Origin: JAHEJE01 sp965216335
Lineage (GTDB): Bacteria; Pseudomonadota; Alphaproteobacteria; Rhizobiales; Aestuariivirgaceae
Reading direction: 5' to 3'
Length of the DNA stretch: 64,000 nt
Assembly (NCBI GenBank): GCA_965216335.1
Contig: OZ244154.1
Span: 2,666,001-2,730,000, forward strand
Shown here: one piece after another, positions 27,209-36,730 of the stretch
Position numbering within the stretch: position 1 is the first letter of the stretch
Layout: every line of letters begins with the position of its first letter
The notes under the pieces: model-generated
What the model saw: the letters and a program-made list of their open reading frames with translations, nothing else
Database searches by the model: none
What the model was told of the DNA's origin: nothing
Made by a program: the position numbers and the translations under genes

Positions 27209-29104
27209 TTACCCTGCCGCCGCGGTCTCGTCACCGGCCAGGAAACCGCCGGACTGACGGGCCCACAGCTCGGCATACAGGCCGCGGCGGGCCAGCAGTT
27301 CGTCATGGCTGCCGGCCTCGACGATTTCGCCCTGGTCCATGATGACCAGCCGGTCCATGGCGGCAATGGTCGACAGGCGGTGGGCAATGGCGATCACAGT
27401 CTTGCCTTCCATGAGCTGATAAAGGCTTTCCTGGATCGCTGCCTCTACTTCCGAATCGAGCGCGCTGGTCGCCTCATCGAGAATAAGGATCGGTGCGTCC
27501 TTGAGCAGCACCCGGGCAATGGCGATGCGCTGGCGCTGGCCGCCGGACAGTTTAACGCCACGCTCACCGACATGGGCATCGTAACCTTTGCGGCCCCTGG
27601 CATCCTCCAGGCCTTCAATGAAGTCGTGCGCCTTGGCCTTGCGCGCCGCCGCAATCACCTCTTCCCGGCTCGCCCGAGGCCGGCCATAGCGGATGTTGTC
27701 AAGCACCGAGCGATGCAGCAGCGAGGTATCCTGCGTCACCATGCCAATCGCGCTGCGCAGGCTGTCCTGGGTCACCTGCGAAATGTCCTGGCCGTCGATG
27801 GTGATCCGTCCGCCGCCAAGGTCGTAGAACCGTAACAGCAGCGACACCAGGGTTGACTTGCCGGCGCCCGAACGGCCGACCAGGCCGATCTTCTCACCCG
27901 CAGCTACCGGCAGCGTCAAATCCTCGATCACTCCGCGCATGTTGTCATGCACCTGCTTGCCGTAGTTGAAGGCAATCCCGTCATAACAGATCGCGCCGTC
28001 CGTGACCGTCAGCGGACCGGCACCATCGGCGTCAGTAACATGGCGTTCACGCGCGATGGTCTCGATGCCGTCCTGGACCACGCCAAGGTTCTCAAAAAGC
28101 GCCCAGACCTCCCACAGAATCCACTGCGACATGCCCTGCAGCCGCAGCACCAGACCCATGGCAAAGGCGATGGCTCCGGTAGTAACGGCCTCGATCGACC
28201 ACAGCCAGACCGACGCCGCCGCGACGCTGAACAACAGCGCCCCGTTTAGCCAGTTGAGCGTGACCGTCAGCAGGGTCGACAGGCGCATCTGCTGGTACAC
28301 ATTGCCGAGGAAGTCGTCCATGCCCTCGCGGACATAGGCATCCTCACCCTCGGTGTGGGCGAACATCTTGACCGTCGGGATGTTGGTGTAACTGTCGACC
28401 ACCCGGCCGGTGACCACTGACCGGTGATCCGCCTGTTCCATCGAGATGCGCGACAGCTTTGGCACGAAATACCTGAGCACGCATAAATAGCCGATCAGCC
28501 AGGCGATCATCGGCGCCGACAGCCGGATGTCGCTGAAGGCGAACATCACCACGGCTGCGGTGAAGTAGACGCCGACATAAAGCAGCACCTCGGTGATCTT
28601 CAGCACCAGATCGCGTACCGCCAGCGCCGTCTGCATCACCTTGGTAGCGACCCGGCCGGCGAAATCGTCCTGGAAGAACTGCATCGACTGGCGCAGCACA
28701 TAGCGGTGCGCCTCCCAGCGGATCCGCATGGCGAAATTGCCGAGCAGGCCCTGGTGCACCATGATCTCATAGATGAACTTGAGCCCGGGCAGGATGATCA
28801 GCACCAAGACACCCATGCCGGCGAGCTGCAGGCCGTGGACATCCCAGAACGTTGCCCGGTCGGCGGCATTGAGCCAATCGACAAGGCGGCCGATAAATGC
28901 GAATAGCGCCACTTCGAGCACGGCAATCACTGCCGCCAGTATCGCGGCAGTGCCGATCAGCCAGCGGAACGGCCAGGTATAGTGCAGCACAAACGGCCAC
29001 AGCCGGTCCGGCGGCCGCTCCGGCTGGCGGGCCGGGAACGGATCGGTCAGGCTCTCAAACCATTGAAAAATTGCTGACACCATTGTGGCTGTTTGCTCAT
29101 ACAA
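27209..29104 (-). CDS. ABC transporter, fused permease/ATP-binding (MsbA/Atm1 type)
   Basis: A 631-residue half-transporter. Six membrane helices occupy residues about 45-350, and the ATPase domain follows with Walker A GRSGAGKST, Q-loop MVTQDTSLLH, signature LSGGQRQR, Walker B ILILDEATSALDS and the switch His in AIAHRLST. It should act as a homodimeric exporter of a lipid, peptide or other hydrophobic substrate. Two in-frame starts exist (29104 and 29083), neither with a clear Shine-Dalgarno. It is divergent from the CAP-RTX gene across a short AT-rich region, and co-directional with the unknown gene downstream. Confidence 0.9.
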   Translation of the reverse strand: MYEQTATMVSAIFQWFESLTDPFPARQPERPPDRLWPFVLHYTWPFRWLIGTAAILAAVIAVLEVALFAFIGRLVDWLNAADRATFWDVHGLQLAGMGVLVLIILPGLKFIYEIMVHQGLLGNFAMRIRWEAHRYVLRQSMQFFQDDFAGRVATKVMQTALAVRDLVLKITEVLLYVGVYFTAAVVMFAFSDIRLSAPMIAWLIGYLCVLRYFVPKLSRISMEQADHRSVVTGRVVDSYTNIPTVKMFAHTEGEDAYVREGMDDFLGNVYQQMRLSTLLTVTLNWLNGALLFSVAAASVWLWSIEAVTTGAIAFAMGLVLRLQGMSQWILWEVWALFENLGVVQDGIETIARERHVTDADGAGPLTVTDGAICYDGIAFNYGKQVHDNMRGVIEDLTLPVAAGEKIGLVGRSGAGKSTLVSLLLRFYDLGGGRITIDGQDISQVTQDSLRSAIGMVTQDTSLLHRSVLDNIRYGRPRASREEVIAAARKAKAHDFIEGLEDARGRKGYDAHVGERGVKLSGGQRQRIAIARVLLKDAPILILDEATSALDSEVEAAIQESLYQLMEGKTVIAIAHRLSTIAAMDRLVIMDQGEIVEAGSHDELLARRGLYAELWARQSGGFLAGDETAAAG

Positions 29105-29213
29105 TCATCAAATTAGAGATGCATTTCATACAAAGTTTAGTCACTGGTGCCATCATAAATTAAGCCGGGTCGGCTTATAGGTAACCGCGTTGCCTGCCGT
29201 TCGGGAGAGGTTA

Positions 29214-30602
29214 ATGTCCGCACCGTCGAATTACGAGCAGTACCTACTTGAGCTGATCAATCATGCCCGGATGAACCCGGCCGCTGAGGCCGCCCGCCTG
29301 AACATCGGGCTCAACAGCGGATTGAGTGCCGGAACGATTTCGAACACGTCAAAGCAGCCGCTTGCCTTCAACAGCAATCTCAACGATGCCGCTGCCGGCC
29401 ACAGCCGCTGGATGCTTGATGTGGACAGGTTCTCTCACACAGGCCGCGGCGGCTCGGACCCCGGCGACCGCATGGAGGATGCCGGCTACCGGTTCACCGG
29501 CAGCTGGACCTGGGGCGAGAACATCGCCTGGAATGGAACCACCGGCAATCTCAACATCCGCAGCTCGTTAAAGTCCGCCAATGACGGTTTGTTCAAAAGC
29601 GCCGGACATCGGGTGAACACCCTGGAAGATGATTTCAAGGAAATCGGTCTGGGCATCGAAATCGGAAAGTTCACCAGCGGCAATACCTACAATGCCTTCA
29701 TGCTGACCGAGAATTTCGCCAAGTCCGGCGCCGGCAATTTCGTCACCGGTGTTGCTTACCGGGATAAGAACGGGGACGATTTCTACTCCATAGGTGAGGG
29801 CCGCAGCGGAGTGCGTGTTACCGTGCTGCAGGACGGTCAGGTTCTCGAAGCCGCCAATGTGTGGGGCAGCGGCGGATACAGCCTCAAGACTTCAGCGAGT
29901 GGCGATCTCAAGATCAAGTTTGCTGGCGGCGGCTTGGCAAAGCCCGTCGTGGTTGATGCGGAGATGTCCGGCGAAAACATAAAGGTGGATTTGGTCGGTT
30001 CCGCCCACATCGTCGCTTCGACCGACATCAATTTGCGGAGCAATGCCAAGTCCGCTGAACTTCTTGGGTTAGACGGCCTTTCGGCCACCGGAAACCAGTT
30101 GAGCAATGTGATTTCGGGCAACGCGGCAGCCAACCGGATTATCGGCGGCAAGGGCCATGATACGCTCAATGGCTTCGCCGGGGATGACCGGCTTTTCGGC
30201 GGCGTGGGCTCTGACCGGCTTGATGGTGGTGCGGGATCGGATGTGCTCAACGGTGCTGCAGGCAACGATGTTGCTTTTGGCGGTGCCGGTGCAGACAAGA
30301 TCATCGGCGGCGGCGGTATTGACCGCCTGAATGGCGGATCGGGAAACGATTGGTTCAGAGGCGGCGCGGACCGGGACATTTTCATCTTTGCTGAGGGGGC
30401 GGACCGCGATGTCGTGAAAGACTTCACTCCCGGAACCGACAGAATCAATTTGCGGGCGTTCGATTTTGCATCGGTGACCGAAGTCTTGAACCTTGCAACG
30501 CAAACTTCCAGGGGCACCGTATTCGATTTCGGTGACGGTGACAGGTTGACACTTCTTTCCACCGCCAAAAGCGACCTGGACGCAACGGATTTTATTGTTT
30601 GA
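29214..30602 (+). CDS. CAP/SCP-domain protein with RTX calcium-binding repeats
   Basis: A 462-residue protein. Residues about 8-165 form a CAP (cysteine-rich secretory/PR-1) domain with AGHSRWMLDVDRFSHTG, WGENIAWNG and AGHRVNTL; the His and Glu residues of the usual CAP site are visible. Residues about 170-290 are a beta-rich linker (YRDKNGDDFYSIGEG). Residues about 310-390 hold at least six glycine-rich RTX repeats such as GGAGSDVLNG and GGSGNDWFRG. It has no N-terminal signal peptide, as expected for type I secretion through a C-terminal signal. GGGAGAGG precedes the ATG at 29214. No HlyD- or TolC-like gene is nearby. Confidence 0.9.
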   Translation: MSAPSNYEQYLLELINHARMNPAAEAARLNIGLNSGLSAGTISNTSKQPLAFNSNLNDAAAGHSRWMLDVDRFSHTGRGGSDPGDRMEDAGYRFTGSWTWGENIAWNGTTGNLNIRSSLKSANDGLFKSAGHRVNTLEDDFKEIGLGIEIGKFTSGNTYNAFMLTENFAKSGAGNFVTGVAYRDKNGDDFYSIGEGRSGVRVTVLQDGQVLEAANVWGSGGYSLKTSASGDLKIKFAGGGLAKPVVVDAEMSGENIKVDLVGSAHIVASTDINLRSNAKSAELLGLDGLSATGNQLSNVISGNAAANRIIGGKGHDTLNGFAGDDRLFGGVGSDRLDGGAGSDVLNGAAGNDVAFGGAGADKIIGGGGIDRLNGGSGNDWFRGGADRDIFIFAEGADRDVVKDFTPGTDRINLRAFDFASVTEVLNLATQTSRGTVFDFGDGDRLTLLSTAKSDLDATDFIV

Positions 30603-30689
30603 TCCCCGACCCATCGAACCCTATGAGTTGGGTGAGTGGTCGATAGTCCCTCAGGACTTTTCGGTCAGGCTCTAAGGTCGGATCCCAGC

Positions 30690-31475
30690 ATGGCTGAGTT
30701 CAAGGTCGCATTGTTGCAAAACGACTCAGTTCGGCTTGACTCACAGGCCCAGCTGGCGGCCTTGCAGGCCGCTGCGGATGAGGCTTCGCACCACGCGGCA
30801 CAATTGCTGATCACACCGGAAATGTTCATGTCGGGCTATTATATCCCCGGCAGGGTGGTGGACATGGCCGAGCCGCAGGACGGCCTGTTTCTGGCGGCCG
30901 CCAGCGATATCGCCAGGCAGGCCGGCATCGCCCTGCTCGTCGGATATCCCGAGAAGTCCCGCCAGGGTGTTTACAATTCCGCTGCGCTCATCGGCAGTGA
31001 CGGTAATCTGGTATTGAACCATCGCAAGATGCATCTGTCCGGCGCCTACGAGAAAGAGCATTTCATCACCGATACCAATATCCCGCGCGTGGCTGAGGTA
31101 TCGGGCGTCCGGGTGGCGCCGCTGATCTGCTACGATGTCGAGTTCCCGGAAGCCGTGCGGGCCTGCGCGCTGGCCGGCGCTGACCTGGTTGCCGTGCCAA
31201 CCGCCCTGGTGGAAGAATACGCCTTTCTCACCAGAACCATGATTCCGACCCGCGCCTTTGAGAACGGTGTCTTTGTTGCCTATGTCAACCACGCCGGCAC
31301 TGAAGGGCCATTGCAATTCGCCGGTTTTTCGACCTTTGCCGATCCCATGGGAAACTGGCACCAGGCAGGCCCCGACACGGCGGAAACCATCTATGCCGTC
31401 GTTTCCCTGGACACGACCGGGCAGGCGCGCCGGCGCCTGCCCTATCTTGAAGTTCGGCGCCGGGATCTGATTTAG
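30690..31475 (+). CDS. Carbon-nitrogen hydrolase (nitrilase superfamily)
   Basis: A 261-residue cytosolic hydrolase with the catalytic triad Glu44 (ITPEMFM), Lys113 (NHRKMHL) and Cys147 (LICYDVEFPE). It should cleave an amide or nitrile; the overall pattern is closest to amidases of the R-stereoselective/carbamoylase-like branch. The substrate is unknown. The start at 30690 (MAEFKVALLQND) aligns with the first strand of the family. No clear operon partner: 87 bases separate it from the CAP-RTX gene, and the REC-EAL gene begins 165 bases later. Confidence 0.88.
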   Translation: MAEFKVALLQNDSVRLDSQAQLAALQAAADEASHHAAQLLITPEMFMSGYYIPGRVVDMAEPQDGLFLAAASDIARQAGIALLVGYPEKSRQGVYNSAALIGSDGNLVLNHRKMHLSGAYEKEHFITDTNIPRVAEVSGVRVAPLICYDVEFPEAVRACALAGADLVAVPTALVEEYAFLTRTMIPTRAFENGVFVAYVNHAGTEGPLQFAGFSTFADPMGNWHQAGPDTAETIYAVVSLDTTGQARRRLPYLEVRRRDLI

Positions 31476-31640
31476 ACATCGTTAACCATTGCCGGGTTTC
31501 CCGTGAATGCCAGTTCACAATTCCGGCAAACCTCGCCCAGCCCTACCGCTTTCTTAACCCGGTCATGCCTATAGTTCCCGACTGACGCAACGCTTGGGGG
31601 CAAGCTTTGAGTGCAACGGTTCTTCAGGCGGTGGTTTGAA

Positions 31641-32945
31641 ATGCTGGTTCCAAGCAATGCCCTTGTCATCGATGATGACCCGGTGCTGTGCGAAATTTCC
31701 AAATCCTATCTAAAGGCGCTCGGTGTGCCGCGCGTCGAAGTGGCCAGTGATGGCCGCCATGCCCTGGCGGTGTTGAGCATTGCCGGAGAACCGGCGGACT
31801 TTGTGCTGTGCGATCTCAACATGCCTGAGCTTGACGGCATTCAGCTGCTGGGCCGGCTCAGCGAAGCAGGGTTCACCGGCCGCATCGGCATCGTCAGCGG
31901 CGAAGACGCTTCGGTCATCGAAACTGCCCGCAAGGTTGCTGAAGCGCATGGCCTGAATGTCGCGGGCATCATCAAGAAGCCGCTGCGCCGCTCGGCGCTT
32001 GAAAGGTTGCTGGAAGCCCCTGCTCACTGTGGGACGGAAAAACAGTTGGGCCACTTCCCGTTGCCCGATGCCGCCATGCTGAAAGATGCAATCCGCCGCA
32101 ACGAGATCAAGCCGTTCTATCTGCCGACGATTGACGTCCGCACCGGCGCCATCTGCAGCGTTGAGGCGCTGGCGCGTTGGCAGCATCCGCAGGCCGGCAT
32201 CGTCGAACCGGGAAAGTTCATTGCCAACGCCGAGCAGACAGGCATGATCAGCGACATCACCGATGCCATCATGGGACACAGTTTTGCCGACGTCGGTGCC
32301 TGGCGCCGCCAGGGTATTGACGTCGGTGTCGCAATCAACCTGAGTGCTCAGGCGCTTGACGATCCGGCCCTGCCTGATCGGTTGGCCGGGCGTGTCGCCG
32401 AACACGGCCTGCCGCCGCAGGCCGTAACCCTTGAGATCACCGAACGCGTCGTTCTGCAGTCCACGGCAACCGAAATGGAAGTTCTGGCACGCCTTAGGAT
32501 CAAAGGCTTCAAGTTGGCGATCGATGATTTCGGCACCGGGTTTTCCAATATCGAACAACTTCGCCGCTTCCCCTATTCGATCCTCAAGGTCGACCGGGCA
32601 TTTGTCCACAATGCCAGGAACGACCGCTTCAGCGCCGCCGGCCTTAAGGCCAGTGTCATGCTCGGTCGCGAACTCAACATGTCGATCATCGCCGAAGGTG
32701 TTGAAGACGCACCGGACTGGCAATTCGCCACCGATCATCGCGTCGATCACGTACAGGGGTTCTGGATTTCGAAACCGATGCCCGGAGATGCTTTCGTTGA
32801 CTGGTACCGGCAGCACGGCGGCCGGATACCGCAACAGTTGCAGGCGGAACTCAAGGATGCCAACGACCGCCGTGTTTCCCATGCAGAAGGCAACAGCGAG
32901 AACACACCCGCCACGCCGCGCAAGTTGGCTGCGTCAAGCCATTGA
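31641..32945 (+). CDS. Response regulator with EAL cyclic-di-GMP phosphodiesterase domain
   Basis: A 434-residue protein. A receiver domain (1-125) has acidic residues in VIDDDP, phosphoacceptor Asp58 in LCDLNMP and Lys in IIKKPL. An EAL domain (about 145-405) keeps all catalytic motifs: SVEALARW, AINLSAQAL, LEITERV, AIDDFGTGFSN, ILKVDRAF, IIAEGVED and QGFWISKPM. It should hydrolyse c-di-GMP to pGpG under control of phosphorylation, like RocR. The ATG at 31641 is preferred; a GTG 30 bases upstream is also possible. No cognate kinase gene is adjacent. Confidence 0.9.
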   Translation: MLVPSNALVIDDDPVLCEISKSYLKALGVPRVEVASDGRHALAVLSIAGEPADFVLCDLNMPELDGIQLLGRLSEAGFTGRIGIVSGEDASVIETARKVAEAHGLNVAGIIKKPLRRSALERLLEAPAHCGTEKQLGHFPLPDAAMLKDAIRRNEIKPFYLPTIDVRTGAICSVEALARWQHPQAGIVEPGKFIANAEQTGMISDITDAIMGHSFADVGAWRRQGIDVGVAINLSAQALDDPALPDRLAGRVAEHGLPPQAVTLEITERVVLQSTATEMEVLARLRIKGFKLAIDDFGTGFSNIEQLRRFPYSILKVDRAFVHNARNDRFSAAGLKASVMLGRELNMSIIAEGVEDAPDWQFATDHRVDHVQGFWISKPMPGDAFVDWYRQHGGRIPQQLQAELKDANDRRVSHAEGNSENTPATPRKLAASSH

Positions 32946-33023
32946 CCGAATGGACCTTTGCCGACTATCCAGCTATAGGCAACCAGTAACGCCGAACGCT
33001 GACCATCTTGCAAGAAGGTTTCC

Positions 33024-33944
33024 ATGACAACAACCGCTGCTGAGGCCGAAGCCGCCAAACGGCAGGACATCGCCCGCGTGTTGTCCGAGGCGTTGCCGTT
33101 CATGCAGCGCTATGACAACCAGACCGTGGTGGTGAAGTACGGCGGCCACGCCATGGGTGACGAGACGCTGGCCCGCAAATTTGCATCCGACATCGTGCAG
33201 CTCAAGCTGTGCGGCATCAATCCTATCGTGGTGCACGGCGGCGGCCCGCAAATCGGCCGCATGCTGGATCGCCTCAACATCGAATCCGCATTTGAGGACG
33301 GCTTGCGCGTGACCGACAGGCAGACCGTCGAGGTCGTGGAGATGGTGCTCGCCGGCTCGATCAACAAGGGCGTCGTTGCCGACATCCAGCGCGCCGGCGG
33401 CCGCGCTGTTGGCATTTCCGGCAAGGACGGCAACCTGTGCATCGCCCGCAAGCTGCGCCGCACCAAGAAGGACCCCGACAGCAATATCGAGCGGATCATC
33501 GATCTCGGCTTCGTCGGCGAACCGGACCGCATCAACATCTCGCTGCTCGACACGATTTTGCATTCCGATTCGATCCCCGTTATCGCCCCGATTGGCGTGT
33601 CGCGCGACGGCGAGACCTACAACATCAACGCCGACACGTTTGCCGGCGCCATCGCCGTGGCTATGGCCGCCAGGCGCCTGCTGTTGCTCACAGACGTCTC
33701 AGGCGTGCTCGACAAGTCCGGTGAACTGATCAGCGAACTCGACCACGCCAGCATCAGTACCTTGAAGTCCGACGGCACCATTCACGGCGGCATGATCCCC
33801 AAGATCGAAAGCTGCGAAGCGGTCGTCGACGGCGGCGTCGAGGGCGTCGTTATCCTCGACGGCCGGGTACCGCATTGCGTGCTGCTCGAACTGTTCACCG
33901 AACATGGCGTCGGCACCCGCATCTCGCTTGGAGCGCCCGAATGA
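33024..33944 (+). CDS. argB: Acetylglutamate kinase
   Basis: A 306-residue amino-acid kinase that phosphorylates N-acetylglutamate in arginine synthesis. Visible are VVVKYGGHAMGDE, NPIVVHGGGPQIGRML, GKDGNLCIARKL, YNINADTFAGAIAVAMAA and DGGVEGVVILDGR. An N-terminal helix (AEAAKRQDIARVLSEALPFM), found in arginine-sensitive enzymes, suggests feedback inhibition. It overlaps the HAD gene by four bases (ATGA). Confidence 0.96.
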   Translation: MTTTAAEAEAAKRQDIARVLSEALPFMQRYDNQTVVVKYGGHAMGDETLARKFASDIVQLKLCGINPIVVHGGGPQIGRMLDRLNIESAFEDGLRVTDRQTVEVVEMVLAGSINKGVVADIQRAGGRAVGISGKDGNLCIARKLRRTKKDPDSNIERIIDLGFVGEPDRINISLLDTILHSDSIPVIAPIGVSRDGETYNINADTFAGAIAVAMAARRLLLLTDVSGVLDKSGELISELDHASISTLKSDGTIHGGMIPKIESCEAVVDGGVEGVVILDGRVPHCVLLELFTEHGVGTRISLGAPE

Positions 33945-34642
33945 GCCGTGGCTTCGATCACATCGAAACCTGGGTCTTCGATCTCGACAACACCCTCTAC
34001 TCGGCCCGCCACCGCCTGTTCGACCAGATCGACCGGCGCATGGGCCAGTTCATCGCCGAGATGTTCGCCGTCGACCGCGCCGAGGCCCGCCGCATCCAGA
34101 AGGACTATTTCTATCGCTATGGCACCACCTTGCGCGGCCTGATGATCGAGCATGAAACCCGTCCGGACGACTTCTTGAACTTCGTGCACGACATCGACCA
34201 TTCCGTCCTGCCGACAGACACCGTTCTCGCCGACGCGCTCGACCGGCTAGAAGGCCGCAAGCTGATCTTCACCAACGGCACGGTCGAGCACGCCGAAGAC
34301 GTGCTGAGCGCCACCGGCATATCAGGCCGCTTCGATGCCATATTCGATATCAAGGCCTCGGACTACGAACCCAAACCGGCGCGGCGGCCCTATGAGAAAT
34401 TCATCCTCAAAACCGGCTTCGAGCCCCAGGCCGCGGCGATGTTCGAAGATATCGCCCGCAATCTCGAGGTACCGCATGACCTCGGCATGACCACAGTTCT
34501 TGTGTCGCACGATGAAAATGAGGACGGTTCGCTGATCAACCGGTTGAACGGCGACCACACCGGCGCTCACTACGTCCACCACGTCACCGACGATCTCGGC
34601 ACGTTCCTGCAACACCTTGCCGGACCGTCCGACACCGATTGA
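33941..34642 (+). CDS. HAD-superfamily pyrimidine 5'-nucleotidase-like phosphatase
   Basis: A 233-residue HAD hydrolase. Motif I is FDLDNTLY (Asp14 nucleophile, Asp16), motif II is IFTNG, the lysine is in YEPKPARRPY and motif IV is AAMFEDIARNL. It is related to the yeast SDT1/PHM8 pyrimidine 5'-nucleotidases. The argB-HAD-dapD order is conserved in Hyphomicrobiales, and in this neighbourhood the role may be housekeeping clearance of phosphorylated metabolites; the substrate is not established. The start at 33941 overlaps the argB stop. Confidence 0.88.
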   Translation: MSRGFDHIETWVFDLDNTLYSARHRLFDQIDRRMGQFIAEMFAVDRAEARRIQKDYFYRYGTTLRGLMIEHETRPDDFLNFVHDIDHSVLPTDTVLADALDRLEGRKLIFTNGTVEHAEDVLSATGISGRFDAIFDIKASDYEPKPARRPYEKFILKTGFEPQAAAMFEDIARNLEVPHDLGMTTVLVSHDENEDGSLINRLNGDHTGAHYVHHVTDDLGTFLQHLAGPSDTD

Positions 34643-34697
34643 CTTCCGCGACCGGTGCTCTAAACAACGCCCGACACACTGCCGAGGAGAAACACTC

Positions 34698-35540
34698 ATG
34701 AGCCATGCCGACCTTCAAGCCCTGATCGACAAGGCTTTCGACAACCGCGACAGCATCGACACCGGCACCACCGGCAAGGTGCGCGACGGCGTTGCGGAGG
34801 CGCTCGACCTGCTCGACAGCGGCAAGGCCCGTGTCGCCGAGCGCGCCGGTGATGGCTGGGTGGTCAATCAGTGGCTGAAGAAGGCGGTGCTCTTGTCCTT
34901 CCGCCTCAACGACATGGCACCGATCCCCGGCGGACCGGGCAATGCCACCTGGTGGGACAAGGTGCCCTCCAAGTTCGACGGTTGGGGCGACAACCAATGG
35001 AAGGCTGCCGGCTTCCGCGCCGTGCCCAACTGCACCGTGCGCCATTCCGCCTATATCGCGCCGGGCGTGGTGTTGATGCCGTCCTTCGTCAATCTCGGTG
35101 CCTATGTCGATCAGGGCACCATGGTCGACACCTGGGCCACTGTCGGCTCCTGCGCCCAGATCGGCAAGAACTGCCATATTTCCGGCGGCGCCGGTATCGG
35201 CGGCGTTCTGGAGCCGCTGCAGGCCGGCCCGGTCATCATCGAGGACAACTGCTTCATCGGCGCGCGTGCCGAGGTCGCCGAGGGCGTGCGGGTCTGTGAA
35301 GGTTCTGTGCTCTCGATGGGCGTCTATCTCGGCGCCTCCACCAAGATCGTCGATCGCGCCACCGGCGAGGTCCACATGGGCGAGGTGCCGCCGTACTCCG
35401 TCGTCGTGTCCGGCACCATGCCCGGCAAGGAACTGCCGAACGGCCAGCCCGGCCCCGGCCTGTACTGCGCCGTCATCGTCAAGCGTGTCGACGAGCGCAC
35501 CCGTTCGAAAACCTCGATCAACGAATTGCTGCGCGATTAG
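34698..35540 (+). CDS. dapD: 2,3,4,5-tetrahydropyridine-2,6-dicarboxylate N-succinyltransferase
   Basis: A 280-residue left-handed beta-helix acyltransferase of lysine and diaminopimelate synthesis. The N-terminal helical region is followed by hexapeptide repeats (ISGGAGIGGVLEPLQAGPVIIEDNCFIGARAEVAEGV). VNLGAYVDQGTMVDTWATVGSCAQIG and GGPGNATWWDKVP are typical of DapD. CGAGGAGAAA precedes the ATG at 34698. dapE follows after 23 bases, so consecutive pathway steps are encoded together. Confidence 0.96.
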   Translation: MSHADLQALIDKAFDNRDSIDTGTTGKVRDGVAEALDLLDSGKARVAERAGDGWVVNQWLKKAVLLSFRLNDMAPIPGGPGNATWWDKVPSKFDGWGDNQWKAAGFRAVPNCTVRHSAYIAPGVVLMPSFVNLGAYVDQGTMVDTWATVGSCAQIGKNCHISGGAGIGGVLEPLQAGPVIIEDNCFIGARAEVAEGVRVCEGSVLSMGVYLGASTKIVDRATGEVHMGEVPPYSVVVSGTMPGKELPNGQPGPGLYCAVIVKRVDERTRSKTSINELLRD

Positions 35541-35563
35541 CCGGGGTGGTGTAAACACCGGGC

Positions 35564-36730
35564 ATGACGACAGATCCGGTAGACATCCTGCAGGCTTTGA
35601 TTCGCTGCCCCTCGGTAACGCCCGACGAGGCCGGAGCGCTCGGCTTCCTCGAGCAGCTGCTGGCGCCGCATGGTTTTACCTGCACCCGGCTGCCGTTCAG
35701 CGATCGGGACACGCCCGATGTCGACAACCTTTTCGCCCGCCACGGCACGTCTGGCCCGCACCTGTGCTTTGCCGGCCACACCGATGTCGTACCGCCGGGC
35801 GACCTCGCCGCCTGGACCAACCCGCCGTTTGCCGCCGAGACCGTTGATGGCGTCATCTACGGCCGTGGTGCGTGCGACATGAAAGGTTCGATTGCCGCCT
35901 TCGCCTCTGCTGCCGTGGATTATCTCGAGAACTCCGGCGGAGCGTCGTCGGGGTCCATCTCCCTGCTGATCACCGGTGACGAGGAAGGCCCGGCGATCAA
36001 CGGCACCGTCAAGGTGCTCGAATGGATGGCACAGAACGGCCACACCCCCGACCATGCCGTGGTCGGCGAGCCGACCTGCCCGCAAGAGCTGGGCGACACC
36101 ATCAAGGTCGGCCGGCGTGGTTCGGTGCACTTCGAGGTCACCGTGACCGGCGTCCAGGGCCACTCGGCCTATCCCCACAAGGCCGACAATCCGATCCCCA
36201 AGCTTGCCCGGCTGATCGACCGGGTGTCCCATGCCGAGCTCGATGCCGGCGCCGAGCATTTCGATCCCTCGACCCTCGCCGTCAGCACCTTCGATGTCGC
36301 CAATCCGGCCCACAACGTCATACCGCAGCAGGCCATGGCGCGCTTCAACGTGCGCTACAACACCAACCACGATGCTGACACTCTTGAACGCTGGGTGCAC
36401 CGGCACTGCGATGCTGTGGCCCGGGAAATGGGCGGCCGCTTCTCTGTCAAGACCGTGGAAACAGCAGAGGTTTTCCACACCCCGCCCGGCCCGCTGGTCG
36501 ACGTCATGAAGGCCGCCATCACCGACACCCTCGGCATCACGCCGGAACTGTCCACCGGCGGCGGCACGTCCGACGCCCGCTTCATCAAGGACTATTGCCC
36601 GGTGGTCGAATTTGGCCCCATCAACGAGACCATCCACCAGGTCGACGAGCGCATCGGCGTTGAGGAACTGCGCGCCCTGACAAGGGTCTACCGCCGTCTG
36701 ATCGAGCGCTACTTCGCGGATGTGAACTGA
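35564..36730 (+). CDS. dapE: Succinyl-diaminopimelate desuccinylase
   Basis: A 388-residue zinc-dependent M20-family hydrolase producing LL-diaminopimelate. Motifs are FAGHTDVVPPGD (metal His and catalytic Asp), GRGACDMKGS (bridging Asp), TGDEEGPAINGT (catalytic and metal Glu) and the final GGGTSDARFI. The dimerisation domain contains RRGSVHFEVTVTGVQGHSAYPH. It follows dapD closely and its stop overlaps the next start (TGATG). Confidence 0.96.
   Translation: MTTDPVDILQALIRCPSVTPDEAGALGFLEQLLAPHGFTCTRLPFSDRDTPDVDNLFARHGTSGPHLCFAGHTDVVPPGDLAAWTNPPFAAETVDGVIYGRGACDMKGSIAAFASAAVDYLENSGGASSGSISLLITGDEEGPAINGTVKVLEWMAQNGHTPDHAVVGEPTCPQELGDTIKVGRRGSVHFEVTVTGVQGHSAYPHKADNPIPKLARLIDRVSHAELDAGAEHFDPSTLAVSTFDVANPAHNVIPQQAMARFNVRYNTNHDADTLERWVHRHCDAVAREMGGRFSVKTVETAEVFHTPPGPLVDVMKAAITDTLGITPELSTGGGTSDARFIKDYCPVVEFGPINETIHQVDERIGVEELRALTRVYRRLIERYFADVN

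Noticed and set aside
27209..29104. Dedicated type I secretion ATPase for the CAP-RTX protein
   Set aside because: No membrane-fusion or TolC-like gene is nearby, and the protein looks like a general MsbA/Atm1-type exporter; kept only as a weak hypothesis.
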